Below, piece after piece: positions 35,193-43,581 of a stretch of 64,000 nt of DNA. The DNA comes from Burkholderia sp. USMB20 (GTDB lineage Bacteria; Pseudomonadota; Gammaproteobacteria; Burkholderiales; Burkholderiaceae). Positions within the stretch are counted from its first letter, which is position 1. Each line of letters opens with the position of its first letter. A program made the position numbers and the translations under genes. The notes below the pieces were generated by a model. That model was not told where the DNA came from. It saw only the letters and a program-made list of their open reading frames with translations, and searched no databases. Location: contig NZ_JTAN02000003.1 of NCBI RefSeq assembly GCF_000949135.2, positions 248,001 to 312,000 on the forward strand, given 5' to 3'.

Positions 35193-35891
35193 TCACGCGT
35201 GCAGCAGCGGCTGCGACGAATCGGTGCGCTGCAGCGACGACGGCTGCGATGCCGGCCGGTAGTTCGGATTCGCTTTCCAGCGGGCGCGGACGAACGGCCG
35301 CTCGTGCCCCGACAGCTCCAGCGCGACCCTGGTGACCCAGCGGTGCGACGGCACCGTGATGCCGTGCAGTGCGACGGTGACGAGCGCGAGGCTCGCGACG
35401 ACCGCCGCCACCGACCAGCGGTGCGGCACCGCGTGCCACGAGCCGGCGATGAACGCCAGCGCGGCGATCGCGCCGACGATGCAGCCGGTGATCGATTCGG
35501 ACGGCGAATGCGCGTCGAGCGCGACGCGCGACACGCCGACCGCGATGCCGGCCGCGAGCCCGAGCGCGATGCCGGCGATCCGCACCGGCGTACGCGTGCG
35601 GATCAGCGCGAGGAAGATCGCGACGGGATAGACCGACGTCGACAGCATCGCGTGGCCGCTGAATCCCGTGAAGTCCCACGCGCGGATGCCGATGCCCCAG
35701 CCGAGGAAGGCGATCTTCGTGAGCGCGACGACCCCGATCGCGGCCGCGAGCACGCCGAGCCACGCGGCCGCGCGCTGCCACGAGTAGCCGAGCGCGAGCC
35801 ATACGGCGATCGTGATCGCGAGCGGCAAGGTCAGGCCGGCGCCACCGAACGCGGTGATCGTGATCCACAGGTGAGAGGGCAGGTCGAACAT
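35193..35891 (-). CDS. PAP2-family membrane phosphatase
   Basis: This 232-aa protein has about six helices. Motif II is FSGHAM and motif III is SRVALDAHSPSESITG, where the usual Asp after the catalytic His is a Glu. The first motif (K...RP) is only partly kept (TKIAFLGWGIGIR). The family dephosphorylates lipid phosphates such as undecaprenyl diphosphate or phosphatidate. No neighbours hint at the substrate. Confidence 0.8.
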   Translation of the reverse strand: MFDLPSHLWITITAFGGAGLTLPLAITIAVWLALGYSWQRAAAWLGVLAAAIGVVALTKIAFLGWGIGIRAWDFTGFSGHAMLSTSVYPVAIFLALIRTRTPVRIAGIALGLAAGIAVGVSRVALDAHSPSESITGCIVGAIAALAFIAGSWHAVPHRWSVAAVVASLALVTVALHGITVPSHRWVTRVALELSGHERPFVRARWKANPNYRPASQPSSLQRTDSSQPLLHA

Positions 35892-36069
35892 CGGGAGGGG
35901 AACGAGCAGAGGCGGGACGAATGCTTAAATCAACGCGCGAGCCGGGAAGAACGACTACAACGGATACAAGCGGCCAAACCCCAGTATAGCGCCGCGTGTG
36001 TTCGAGGCCCGTTTTTTGCGCCGAGGGGAACTCTCCGCGCGCAGGAAAAATCCCAGAAACAATGTTATG

Positions 36070-36080
36070 GTGCATTGCAC
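36070..36080. promoter_or_regulatory. GTGCATTGCAC palindrome upstream of the esterase gene
   Basis: An 11-bp near-perfect palindrome lies 60 bp upstream of the esterase ATG, in an AT-richer segment. TGCA-repeat palindromes of this kind resemble sites reported for the PHB-responsive repressor PhaR. The link is only suggested by the PHB-depolymerase-like gene downstream. Confidence 0.35.
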
Positions 36081-36139
36081 AAAGTCGAATGATGCACCCC
36101 GTGTCGTATCCCTATTTTTCCTGACTGCGAGCCCGATTG

Positions 36140-37230
36140 ATGACCAAAAGTCTGACGAAGGTATGGCTAGGCGGCATGAAACGAATGCTGTCTCCGGCCG
36201 CCAACGCGCGGCGCGCGAGGCCCAGCGATCGCGCGCGATACGCTCGAGGCCGCCGCATCGCCCGCCGCAACCGATTTGTCCCCGCCACGTGAGTCGCGCG
36301 TGCGGCCGCGCGCGGCCGCCTGGGCGCCGGCGAGTGGACGCGCGGCGAGCATCCGATGGCGCCCGCGCTCGGCCGCCTGGTCCAGCAGCTCGCCTACGGC
36401 CTGTACGTCCGCCTGGCCGCCGCGCGGGCGCGATACCGCTGGTCGTGATGCTGCACGGCTGCCAGCAATCGGTCGACGAGTTCGCGCAGGGCACCCGGAT
36501 GAACCTGCTGGCCGACAAGTACGGTTTCGCGGTGCTGTATCCGGAGCAGTCGCTGCGGGCGCATGCGCACGGCTGCTGGCACTGGTATGAAGACACCGAC
36601 CGCGCGGGCCGCGGCGAGGCGGATGCGGTCGCGTCGCTCGTCGATGCGCTCGTCGACGAGCACGGCTTCGATGCATCGCGCGTCTACGTCGCCGGGCTGT
36701 CTGCCGGCGCGGGCCTGGCGGCGCTGCTCGCGCTGCATCACCCGGACCGCTTCGCGGCAGTCGCGCTGCATTCGGGCCCCGCGCTCGGCGAGGCGAATTC
36801 CGGGATCAGCGCGATGGACGTGATGCGGCGCGGCCTGCGGCAGAACCCGGCCGCGGTGATCGACACGCTGGTCGACACCGGGGCATATCCGGGCATGCCC
36901 GTGCTGATCGTGCAGGGCGACGGCGACCATGTCGTCGCACCGAAGAATGCGGACCAGCTGACGGTGCAGTTCATGCGCCTGAACGGGCTCGCGGACAGCC
37001 GCGGCGCACTGCGCGGCGGCGAGCGGGTGGAGACGCGCGAGGCCGGCGCGCAGATCACCGACGTGCGTCGCGACGGCGAGTCGATCGTGCGGCTCTGTCA
37101 CGTGAAAGGGCTCGATCATGCATGGTCGGGCGGCGACGAGGCGGTGCCGTTCCACGCGGCCGTAGGCCCCGATGCGAGCGCAATGATCTGGACCTTTTTC
37201 GAAGAGAATCGCCGTACTGTGGCGACCTGA
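36140..37230 (+). pseudogene. PHB-depolymerase-family esterase, N-terminal frame broken
   Basis: From about 36430 the frame is intact and clearly an alpha/beta-hydrolase of the LpqC/PHB depolymerase family. It has IPLVVMLHGCQQSVDEFAQG, nucleophile GLSAGAG, an Asp near VIVQGDGDHVVAP, and catalytic His in KGLDHAWSGGD. The natural start is MTKSLTKVWLGGMKRML at 36140, but this frame stops at 36293 (VPAT then TGA). The missing link WTRGEHPMAPALGRLVQQLA is in another frame, and PPGRRAGAIP in a third. At least two or three indels fall in about 36180-36430. Repaired length would be about 363 aa. Confidence 0.75.
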
Positions 37231-37262
37231 CGACGCACCTTCCGATCGACGCTGGCCAAAGG

Positions 37263-37296
37263 CTAGGGTTTTCCCTATAATTCGGGAAAACCCTAG
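37263..37296 (+). promoter_or_regulatory. Perfect 13-bp palindrome enclosing a TATAAT -10
   Basis: CTAGGGTTTTCCC (37263-37275) and GGGAAAACCCTAG (37284-37296) are exact inverted repeats around the 8-bp centre TATAATTC. The centre contains a consensus -10 (37276-37281). The site is 30 bp before the DUF3563 start. It looks like a dimeric regulator site placed directly over the promoter core. The regulator is unknown. Confidence 0.7.
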
Positions 37297-37326
37297 TCAA
37301 AGAACCTTTGGATTGCGAGATCGACC

Positions 37327-37503
37327 ATGTACCTGCTGAGCCACCTCTTCCTGATGCTGACCAAGAACGCTGAAAAGGCCGCGAAAGAGCGCGCCGACGC
37401 GTACCTTTCCGAAGCAACCGACATCTACGATCTCGAATTCCGCATGCGCAAGATCGATCGCGAAGCGGCGATGAACCGCCCGTTTTCGTTCGGCTCGCGT
37501 TAA
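37327..37503 (+). CDS. DUF3563 family small protein
   Basis: This is a 58-codon gene. The product MYLLSHLFLMLTKNAEKAAK... continues with DAYLSEATDIYDLEFRMRKI and ends PFSFGSR. That matches DUF3563, a family of short Burkholderiales proteins with a conserved 'YL..A.D..DLE.R.R' core. Function is unknown. It has its own promoter with a striking palindrome and its own terminator, so it is a complete transcription unit. A GAGA lies 8 bp before the ATG. Confidence 0.88.
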   Translation: MYLLSHLFLMLTKNAEKAAKERADAYLSEATDIYDLEFRMRKIDREAAMNRPFSFGSR

Positions 37504-37550
37504 GCAGCGCAGCGCGGGCCGGCATGTCAGCCGGTCCGGCGAATCACGCA

Positions 37551-37590
37551 AAAGGGCGTGTGCGGCAAGCAGCCGCACACGCCCTTTTTG
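37551..37590. terminator. Bidirectional terminator between the DUF3563 gene and ohr
   Basis: AAGGGCGTGTGCGGC (ending 37566) pairs perfectly with GCCGCACACGCCCTT (starting 37572) across AAGCA, followed by TTTTG. On the minus strand the flanking AAAA gives ohr a T run as well. Confidence 0.9.
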
Positions 37591-37611
37591 CATTCAACGT
37601 CGTGCGTCGCG

Positions 37612-38031
37612 TCAGACGACCGTCAGGCGCACCGGCACGTTGTTGCGGGTCGCGTTCGAGTACGGGCACACGTGGTGCGCCTTGTCGACCAGCGCCTGCG
37701 CATCGGCCTTGTCGAGCCCCGGCAGCGACACGCGCAGTTCGATGTCGAGCCCGAAACCGCCTGCGTCGTTCGGGCCGATGCCCACTTCCGCGGTCACTTG
37801 CGTGTCGGCCGGCAGCGTCTGCTTGTTCTGGCCCGCGACGAATTTCATCGCGCTGAGGAAACAGGCCGAGTAACCTGCGGCAAACAGCTGTTCCGGGTTC
37901 GTGCCCTCCGCGCCCGTGCCGCCGAGTTCGCGCGGCGCGGCCAGCTTCACTTCCAGCCTGTTGTCGGCGGATACCGCGCGGCCGTCGCGGCCGCCCGTGC
38001 TCGTGGCGCTGGTCTTGTACAGAATGTTCAT
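37612..38031 (-). CDS. ohr: Organic hydroperoxide resistance protein Ohr
   Basis: This 139-aa OsmC/Ohr family peroxidase has the two redox cysteines in GYSACFLSAM (near 60) and AHHVCPYSNATRNN (near 125). The catalytic Arg is in the N-terminal region and the TNPEQLFAAGYSACF block is typical of Ohr rather than OsmC. It reduces organic hydroperoxides with a lipoyl-dependent reductant. It lies downstream of ohrR on the same strand, and each has its own operator. Confidence 0.93.
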   Translation of the reverse strand: MNILYKTSATSTGGRDGRAVSADNRLEVKLAAPRELGGTGAEGTNPEQLFAAGYSACFLSAMKFVAGQNKQTLPADTQVTAEVGIGPNDAGGFGLDIELRVSLPGLDKADAQALVDKAHHVCPYSNATRNNVPVRLTVV

Positions 38032-38106
38032 GGTGCAGCTCCTGTCGGAAGAATGGGAGGAAGCGGTCCGGTCGGACGGGGTGTCGCCGGCCACGGAGAA
38101 AATATA

Positions 38107-38129
38107 GAACACAAATGATTAGTGTGCAA
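38107..38129 (-). promoter_or_regulatory. OhrR-type operator at ohr
   Basis: On the minus strand the site reads TTGCACAC, TAATC, ATTTGTGTTC. A closely related sequence lies before ohrR (38673-38696). It is about 76 bp upstream of the ohr ATG in an AT-rich stretch. Identification as an OhrR site rests on the pair and the neighbours. Confidence 0.6.
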
Positions 38130-38185
38130 ATGAAATTTTGAAGAAAAGGCCCGGCAGTGCCGAGCCGTTTGCGACCGCGGGTTCG

Positions 38186-38638
38186 TCAGCCTTCGTTGGC
38201 GGCCGACAGCGCGTGGCGCAACTGCTGGAGATCCGCGCGCAGCCTGACCAGGAACTCGGGCGTTTGCTGCATCGCGCAAAAAAGATCGGCGGGCACCGAG
38301 CGCGCCTTGTCCTTCAGCGCGCGGCCTTCCGTCGTCAAGCGCACGTTGACGATACGTTCGTCGGTGACGCTGCGTACGCGTTCGACGTAGCCGAGCGCCT
38401 CGAGCCGCTTCAGCAGCGGCGTGACGGTGGCCGGATCGAGGTCGAGGCGGGCGGCGATGTCCTTTACGGCGATGTCGTCGCGCTCCCACAGCACGAGCAT
38501 CGCCAGATATTGGGGATAGGTCAGCGACAGCTTGTCGAGCAGCGGTTTGTACGCCTTCGTCATCGCATGCGATGTCGAGTAGAGCGCGAAGCACAGTTGC
38601 TCGTCGAGCGTCTGGGGCAGCGGGGGCAGGCGGTCCAT
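38186..38638 (-). CDS. ohrR: MarR-family peroxide-sensing repressor OhrR
   Basis: This 150-aa MarR-fold protein has the conserved sensing Cys in [14 protein letters not shown] (Cys16). The tyrosines that bind it are nearby ([13 protein letters not shown]). The winged helix is [21 protein letters not shown], with wing [14 protein letters not shown]. Organic peroxides oxidise the Cys and release DNA. It is encoded directly upstream of ohr. Confidence 0.92.
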   Translation of the reverse strand: MDRLPPLPQTLDEQLCFALYSTSHAMTKAYKPLLDKLSLTYPQYLAMLVLWERDDIAVKDIAARLDLDPATVTPLLKRLEALGYVERVRSVTDERIVNVRLTTEGRALKDKARSVPADLFCAMQQTPEFLVRLRADLQQLRHALSAANEG

Positions 38639-38672
38639 GATTCGGGCGGCGCGGCGGACGCGCTAACGATTT

Positions 38673-38696
38673 GTACGCAAATTATTTTGCGCGCAA
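38673..38696 (-). promoter_or_regulatory. OhrR-type operator at ohrR (autoregulation)
   Basis: On the minus strand TTGCGCGC, AAAATA, ATTTGCGTAC parallels the ohr site: the same TTGCRCRC and ATTTGYGTWC halves, with the spacer one base longer. It lies 34 bp upstream of the ohrR start, a position suited to autorepression. Confidence 0.6.
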
Positions 38697-38796
38697 AAGA
38701 TTCGGTTGAACAGGGGTGGGGCGTGGCGCGGAGGACCCGCGCCGGGCTGGCCGGGAGGGGGATTGACGGCCGGCGGCGGACGCCGGCCGAACGGCG

Positions 38797-39606
38797 TCAG
38801 CGGCCGGTGGTGGGCGTCGCGGCGCCCGGTTCCTGCACGCCGAAGCAGCCGCGATAGGTCGCGTAGAACGAGCAGTACATCATCGTGACGATGAGGATCG
38901 TCACCGGCATCATGATCGTCAGCACATAGGCGCCGGCGCCGAGCGCCTGCAGCAGCAGCGACAGGCCGAACGACGTGCCGAGCGCGACGGCGAACCACAG
39001 CAGCCCGTACACGACGAATGCGCCGCGATTGCGCCAGCAGCTGACGATGCTGAAGAACAGCGCCTTGGCCGGCGGAATGTCGTGCCACGCGGTGAGCACC
39101 GGCGCGAACCAGAACAGCATCGCGACCGGCGCGTAGAGCAGCGTCGCCAGCAGCAGCGCGCCGAGCGTGCCTTGCGCGGCGAGCGTTTCCGGCGTCGGAC
39201 TCGCTTCGTTCGTGGCGCCGAGCATCATCTGGAGCAGCCCGCCGCCGTCCACGAGGGACGACGCGGCGAACACCAGCACCATCAGCGCGACATAGACCAC
39301 GCCGAGCACGAGCAGCCGCTGCGTCGTCGCGGTGCCGTACGAGCGGAAGCCGTCGATGAGGATCGTCGGCATCACCGGCTTGCCGGCCACCGTGTCGCGG
39401 CATGCCGCCATGAAGCCGACCGCGATGCCGGGGATGAACAGCAGCGGCAGCGCCGCGCCGATCACCGGCACCATCGACACCAGCGTGATCGCCAGCAGGT
39501 ACGTGAAAAACAGCGTGATGAACGCGAGCGGGTTCCGGCGGAACAGCCAGATGCCTTGACGGAACCAGACATAGCCCGCTTTCGCGGGCACTTCGATCAG
39601 TTGCAT
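38797..39606 (-). CDS. BPSS1780-family membrane protein
   Basis: This 269-aa protein has six or so helices. The start [20 protein letters not shown], and the segment [22 protein letters not shown], match the Burkholderia BPSS1780 family of unknown function. Its ATG overlaps the end of thrB by 10 bp, so translation is coupled. The family name comes from a chromosome 2 locus of B. pseudomallei, which fits the replicon suggested by the other genes. Confidence 0.85.
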   Translation of the reverse strand: MQLIEVPAKAGYVWFRQGIWLFRRNPLAFITLFFTYLLAITLVSMVPVIGAALPLLFIPGIAVGFMAACRDTVAGKPVMPTILIDGFRSYGTATTQRLLVLGVVYVALMVLVFAASSLVDGGGLLQMMLGATNEASPTPETLAAQGTLGALLLATLLYAPVAMLFWFAPVLTAWHDIPPAKALFFSIVSCWRNRGAFVVYGLLWFAVALGTSFGLSLLLQALGAGAYVLTIMMPVTILIVTMMYCSFYATYRGCFGVQEPGAATPTTGR

Positions 39607-40595
39607 GCGGTATGGGTCTCGGGAAGCGCGGGCGTGTGGGCGATACGCTCACGCAGGATGCGTTCGAAATGACCGGGATCGTGCGGTTTGAGCATTTCGG
39701 CCGCGCGCGGCAGGTAGAAGTCGTACAGGCGCGACACCCAGAAGCGGTACGCGCCCGCGCGCAGCATGTCGCTCCAGTGGCGGCGCTCCTCGGCCGTGAA
39801 CGGCCGGACCGTCTGGTAGGCGCGCACCAGCGCATCGGCGCGCGCGACGTCGAGCACGCCCGTCGCGAGGTCGACGCACCAGTCATTGACGGTGACCGCG
39901 ACGTCGAACAGCCATTTGTCGCAGCCCGCGAAATAGAAATCGAAGAAGCCGCCGAGCCGTACCTCATGACCGGTGCCGGGCGCCGCGTGCGCGAACAGCA
40001 CGTTGTCGCGGAACAGGTCGCAGTGGCACGGGCCGCCCGGCAGCGCCGCGTAGTCGTCCGACGAGAAGAACGCGGCCTGGTGCGCGAGTTCGTCCTCGAG
40101 CAGCGTGCGCTGCGCGTCGGAAACGAACGGGACGATCGCCGGCACGTTCTCCTGCCACCACGGCAGGCTGCGCAGGTTCGGCTGGTGACGCGCATAGTCG
40201 CGCCCCGCGAGGTGCAGGCGCGCGAGCATCTGCCCGACCTCGATGCAGTGTTCGACCCCCGGCGCGAGTTCGGCGGCGCCGTCGAGCTTCGTGACGATCG
40301 CGGCCGGCTTGCCGTGCAGCTCGCCGAACAGTGCGCCGTCGTCGCGCGGGACCGGATCCGGCACCGGCACGCCGTGGCTCGCCAGATGGCGCATCAGGTC
40401 GAGGTAGAACGGCAGCTGTTCCGCCGTCAGCTTTTCGAAGATCGTCAGGACGTACTCGCCGCGCGTCGTCGTCAGGAAGAAGTTGCTGTTCTCGATGCCG
40501 GACGGAATGCCGCGGAACGCCAGCACGTCGCCCAGTTCGTAGTGGCGCATCCATTGCGCGAGATCGGAGTCGGAAACAGCGGTGAAAACGGCCAT
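39597..40595 (-). CDS. thrB: Homoserine kinase ThrB (APH-fold type)
   Basis: This 332-aa protein belongs to the aminoglycoside-phosphotransferase-like homoserine kinases of beta- and gamma-proteobacteria. It opens [16 protein letters not shown] and has [20 protein letters not shown] (nucleotide loop), catalytic [12 protein letters not shown] and metal-binding GFFDFYFAG. It phosphorylates homoserine for threonine synthesis. The DUF2782 gene upstream and polA nearby reproduce the thrB-DUF2782-polA neighbourhood known from Pseudomonas. Confidence 0.92.
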   Translation of the reverse strand: MAVFTAVSDSDLAQWMRHYELGDVLAFRGIPSGIENSNFFLTTTRGEYVLTIFEKLTAEQLPFYLDLMRHLASHGVPVPDPVPRDDGALFGELHGKPAAIVTKLDGAAELAPGVEHCIEVGQMLARLHLAGRDYARHQPNLRSLPWWQENVPAIVPFVSDAQRTLLEDELAHQAAFFSSDDYAALPGGPCHCDLFRDNVLFAHAAPGTGHEVRLGGFFDFYFAGCDKWLFDVAVTVNDWCVDLATGVLDVARADALVRAYQTVRPFTAEERRHWSDMLRAGAYRFWVSRLYDFYLPRAAEMLKPHDPGHFERILRERIAHTPALPETHTACN

Positions 40596-40702
40596 GCGAG
40601 ATGCGTCTGGTCAGTTGTCGGCACGCGCGCGGCGTGCGGCGCGACAGGAGGTGAAGGGAATGCCGGCGCGCCGCGTCGGGACCGACGCGGCGCGGCAGGA
40701 AA

Positions 40703-41110
40703 TCAGTAGCGCAGGTTGACCGACGGCAGGCGCGTGATCGGGACGCCCGCGTCGTGCGGCTTCGGCGACGTGTCGAGCGTCGAGCTCATCTGGTAGCGCG
40801 TGCCGAAGTTCGACTTCACGTCGATCTCGACCGGCTTGCCGCGATCGCGATACTCGGTGACCTCGGTGCCGCTCTTGCTCTTGGCATGGAAGCTCGGCGT
40901 GCGGCGGATGTCGGCGAAGTCGACTTTCGACGTGACTTCGGCGCCCGGCCGGTTGATCTTGCGGAGATCGGGCAGGCCGGCGGCCTCGTTGGCCTCGGCC
41001 CGGGCCTGCGCGTCGGCGTCGGGCGTGCCGCCGGCGGCGTAAGCGGCGCCGGCAGCGGCAAACGTGCCCGCGAACACGGCGGCAGCGGCGACGAGAATGA
41101 GCGGCTTCAT
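40703..41110 (-). CDS. DUF2782 family secreted protein
   Basis: This 135-aa protein has a signal peptide (MKPLILVAAAAVFAGTFAAA then AYAAG). A C-terminal DUF2782 core follows: GTEVTEYRDRGKPVEIDVKS followed by FGTRYQM. The family is often encoded beside thrB and polA; its function is unknown. The gap to thrB downstream is 107 bp, so a shared transcript is likely but not certain. Confidence 0.75.
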   Translation of the reverse strand: MKPLILVAAAAVFAGTFAAAGAAYAAGGTPDADAQARAEANEAAGLPDLRKINRPGAEVTSKVDFADIRRTPSFHAKSKSGTEVTEYRDRGKPVEIDVKSNFGTRYQMSSTLDTSPKPHDAGVPITRLPSVNLRY

Positions 41111-41250
41111 GATGAGTCTCCAGTGAACCTTCCGATTTTAGCAAATACTGCGCGCGGCCCGGCCCTCGCGTGCAAGCGGCGTGCAAGCGGGCGGCCATGA
41201 GCGTGACCGGGTTCCGTGGTAATGTCGTCCGATCAGACGAGGTGATGAAA

Positions 41251-42777
41251 ATGAAGAACGATTTGAGCCGCCGGCATCGGGTGCTGACGCCCGAGAGTCC
41301 GCCCGTCGAAGCATTCGACGATTCCGTCGCCGCCGTCGCGCGGCTGTCGGCCATCTACGACACCAACACGGGCTTCCTGCGCGATGCCTTCGCGCGTTAT
41401 CGCCGCCACGAACCGATCACCGAGCACGTGCGTGCGTGCTATCCGTTCGTGCGGATTCGTACCGACGTCAACACGCACGTCGATTCGCGCCGTTCGTACG
41501 GTTTCGTCGCGGGTCCCGGCGTGTTCGAGACGACCGTCACGCGCCCCGACCTGTTCGCGAACTACTATCGCGAGCAACTGCGCCTGCTGTCGAAGAATCA
41601 CCATGTGAAGATCGAGATCGGTGTGTCGTCGCAGCCGATTCCGGTTCACTTCGCGTTTCCCGAAGGCATCCACCTCGAAGGCGAGCTCGACCGCGACCGC
41701 CTGCTCGCGATGCGCGACATCTTCGACACGCCCGACCTGTCGTACCTCGACGACCGCATCGTCAACGGCACGTTCGAGCCGGCGCCCGGCGAGCCGCATC
41801 CGCTCGCGCTGTTCACCGCCGCACGCGTCGACTTCTCGCTGCACCGGCTGCGTCACTACACGGCGACGTCGCCCACGCACTTCCAGAACTACGTGCTCTA
41901 CACGAACTACCAGTTCTACATCGACGAATTCGTGAAGCTCGGCCGCACGATGATGACGGAAAGCGACGATCCCGAGGTGCGCGCGTACCGCAGCCAGTAC
42001 AGCGCGTTCGTCGAGCCGGGCGACGTCATCACGTACAACGCGAACCTCGGCAGCGAGCCGGCCGAGGGCGCCGCGCCGCCGCGGCTGCCGCAGATGCCCG
42101 CGTATCACCTGAAGCGCGCGGACGGCAGCGGGATCACGATGGTCAACATCGGTGTCGGCCCGTCGAACGCGAAGACGATCACCGATCACATCGCGGTGCT
42201 GCGTCCGCACGCGTGGGTGATGCTCGGCCACTGCGCGGGCCTGCGCAACACGCAGCGCCTCGGCGACTACGTGCTCGCGCACGGTTACGTGCGCGAGGAT
42301 CACGTGCTGGATGCGGACCTGCCGCTGTGGGTGCCGATCCCGGCGCTCGCCGAAGTGCAGCTCGCGCTCGAGCGCGGCGTGGCCGAGGTCACCCGTCTCG
42401 AAGGCGCCGAACTGAAGCGCGTGATGCGCACGGGCACGGTCGCGAGCGTCGACAACCGCAACTGGGAGCTGCGCGATCACCGCGAGCCCGTGCAGCGGCT
42501 GTCGCAGAGCCGTGCGATCGCGCTCGACATGGAAAGCGCGACGATCGCAGCGAACGGGTTCCGGTTCCGCGTGCCGTACGGCACGCTGCTGTGCGTGTCC
42601 GACAAGCCGCTGCACGGCGAGCTGAAGCTGCCGGGCATGGCCGACACGTTCTATCGCGGGCAGGTCGACCAGCATCTGCAGATCGGCGTGAAGGCGATGG
42701 AGATCCTGCGCACGAACGGGCTCGACAAGCTGCATAGCCGCAAGCTGCGAAGCTTCGCGGAAGTGGCGTTTCAGTGA
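41251..42777 (+). CDS. amn: AMP nucleosidase
   Basis: This 508-aa protein matches bacterial AMP nucleosidase (Amn). It has an N-terminal regulatory domain with FVRIRTDVNTHVDSRRSYGF and GVFETTVTRPDLFANYYREQ. A C-terminal nucleoside phosphorylase fold follows, with GVGPSNAKTITDHIAVLRPH, GHCAGLRNTQRLGDYVLAHG and catalytic ALDMESATIAANG. It splits AMP to adenine and ribose 5-phosphate. The ATG at 41251 has GAGG 8 nt upstream. The ATG at 41245 is an alternative. A strong terminator follows. Confidence 0.9.
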   Translation: MKNDLSRRHRVLTPESPPVEAFDDSVAAVARLSAIYDTNTGFLRDAFARYRRHEPITEHVRACYPFVRIRTDVNTHVDSRRSYGFVAGPGVFETTVTRPDLFANYYREQLRLLSKNHHVKIEIGVSSQPIPVHFAFPEGIHLEGELDRDRLLAMRDIFDTPDLSYLDDRIVNGTFEPAPGEPHPLALFTAARVDFSLHRLRHYTATSPTHFQNYVLYTNYQFYIDEFVKLGRTMMTESDDPEVRAYRSQYSAFVEPGDVITYNANLGSEPAEGAAPPRLPQMPAYHLKRADGSGITMVNIGVGPSNAKTITDHIAVLRPHAWVMLGHCAGLRNTQRLGDYVLAHGYVREDHVLDADLPLWVPIPALAEVQLALERGVAEVTRLEGAELKRVMRTGTVASVDNRNWELRDHREPVQRLSQSRAIALDMESATIAANGFRFRVPYGTLLCVSDKPLHGELKLPGMADTFYRGQVDQHLQIGVKAMEILRTNGLDKLHSRKLRSFAEVAFQ

Positions 42778-42811
42778 TGTGAACGCCGCGCAAGCCGCGG
42801 GCGTAACGACA

Positions 42812-42856
42812 AAGGCCGCACGCGAACTTTCGTTCACGTGCGGCCTTGTTCTTTGT
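42812..42856 (+). terminator. Terminator after amn
   Basis: AAGGCCGCACG-C-GAAC and GTTC-A-CGTGCGGCCTT form a 15-bp stem with one internal C/A mismatch and a TTTC loop, followed by GTTCTTTG. It lies 35 bp past the stop. Confidence 0.85.
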
Positions 42857-42896
42857 CCTGCAGTGCGCGAGCCCGATCGAACCCGCACTCGGATGC

Positions 42897-43187
42897 TCAG
42901 CACTCGCCCTTCTTCGCGTGTCCCGGCGGGCAGTGGTAGCCGCCGTGACCATGATGGCGCTCGTGATCTTCCCACTCGCGGCGTTCCCAGTAGCGGCGGC
43001 CGTCCCAGTAACGGTCGCCGTGCCAGCCGACGATGACCGCGGGCGCTGGTGCGACCACGACAGGCGCGGGCGCGACGACGACCGGCGCGGGCGTGCCGAT
43101 GTTGACGTCGACGTTGACGGCGTGGGCGAGGCCGGACAGCGAAACACCGAGGCCGGCGAAGGCGAGGGCGATCAGCGAACGTTTCAT
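42897..43187 (-). CDS. Small secreted His-rich protein with Pro-Ala-Val repeats
   Basis: This 96-aa protein has a signal peptide (MKRSLIALAFAGLGVSLSGL then AHA). A repeat block PAPVVVAPAPVVVAPAPAVIV comes next, then a Trp/Arg-rich stretch (GDRYWDGRRYWERREWED) and a His/Gly-rich tail (HERHHGHGGYHCPPGH) ending GEC. Two Cys and many His suggest metal binding or attachment to the envelope. Similar short YXWDGxRW-type proteins are common in Burkholderia; the function is unknown. Confidence 0.8.
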   Translation of the reverse strand: MKRSLIALAFAGLGVSLSGLAHAVNVDVNIGTPAPVVVAPAPVVVAPAPAVIVGWHGDRYWDGRRYWERREWEDHERHHGHGGYHCPPGHAKKGEC

Positions 43188-43489
43188 GTTGTTTTCCGTG
43201 ATGTCGTTGTCAAAGGGCCGGCGCGACGCGATGGACGCGAGGGGGGATCGTTCCACCGGGGGGACGCCACGCCGACAAGAGGCAGTGTGCGGGCGCCGCA
43301 CGGAAAAGGCGAGCGGCATTTGTTACGGCAGATTGACGTCAGGCCGGCCGGCTGGACCGATGGCCGGCAGCGTGATTTGACAATGGTCGGTCCCGGGCGT
43401 GGCACGCGTCGAATGCGTTGTGCAGCACCGGCCGCCCGAATTTGACATTCGACGGTGCGCGGCTGCGTTGCGGGATTAACGCGGCGTTA
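43188..43489. other. Intergenic region between the small secreted protein gene and the LOG-family gene terminator
   Basis: I recognise no gene here. It should hold the promoter of the small secreted protein (minus strand). Several GC-rich short palindromes such as GGCCGGCCGGC are present but without a clear role. Confidence 0.45.
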
Positions 43490-43534
43490 CAAAATGACGC
43501 GCGGCAGGTGGCGGAATCGCCATGCCTGCCGCGC
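43490..43534 (-). terminator. Terminator of the LOG-family gene
   Basis: Read on the minus strand, GCGCGGCAGG...CCTGCCGCGC (43499-43534) forms a long stem with inner GGCG/CGCC pairing and is followed by GTCATTTTG. It lies 48 bp past the stop at 43582. A smaller GGCCGGC hairpin lies between. Confidence 0.75.
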
Positions 43535-43581
43535 GGGAAGCGGGATGCCGGCCGTGAAGGCCGGCCATCGAGCCGATCGAA

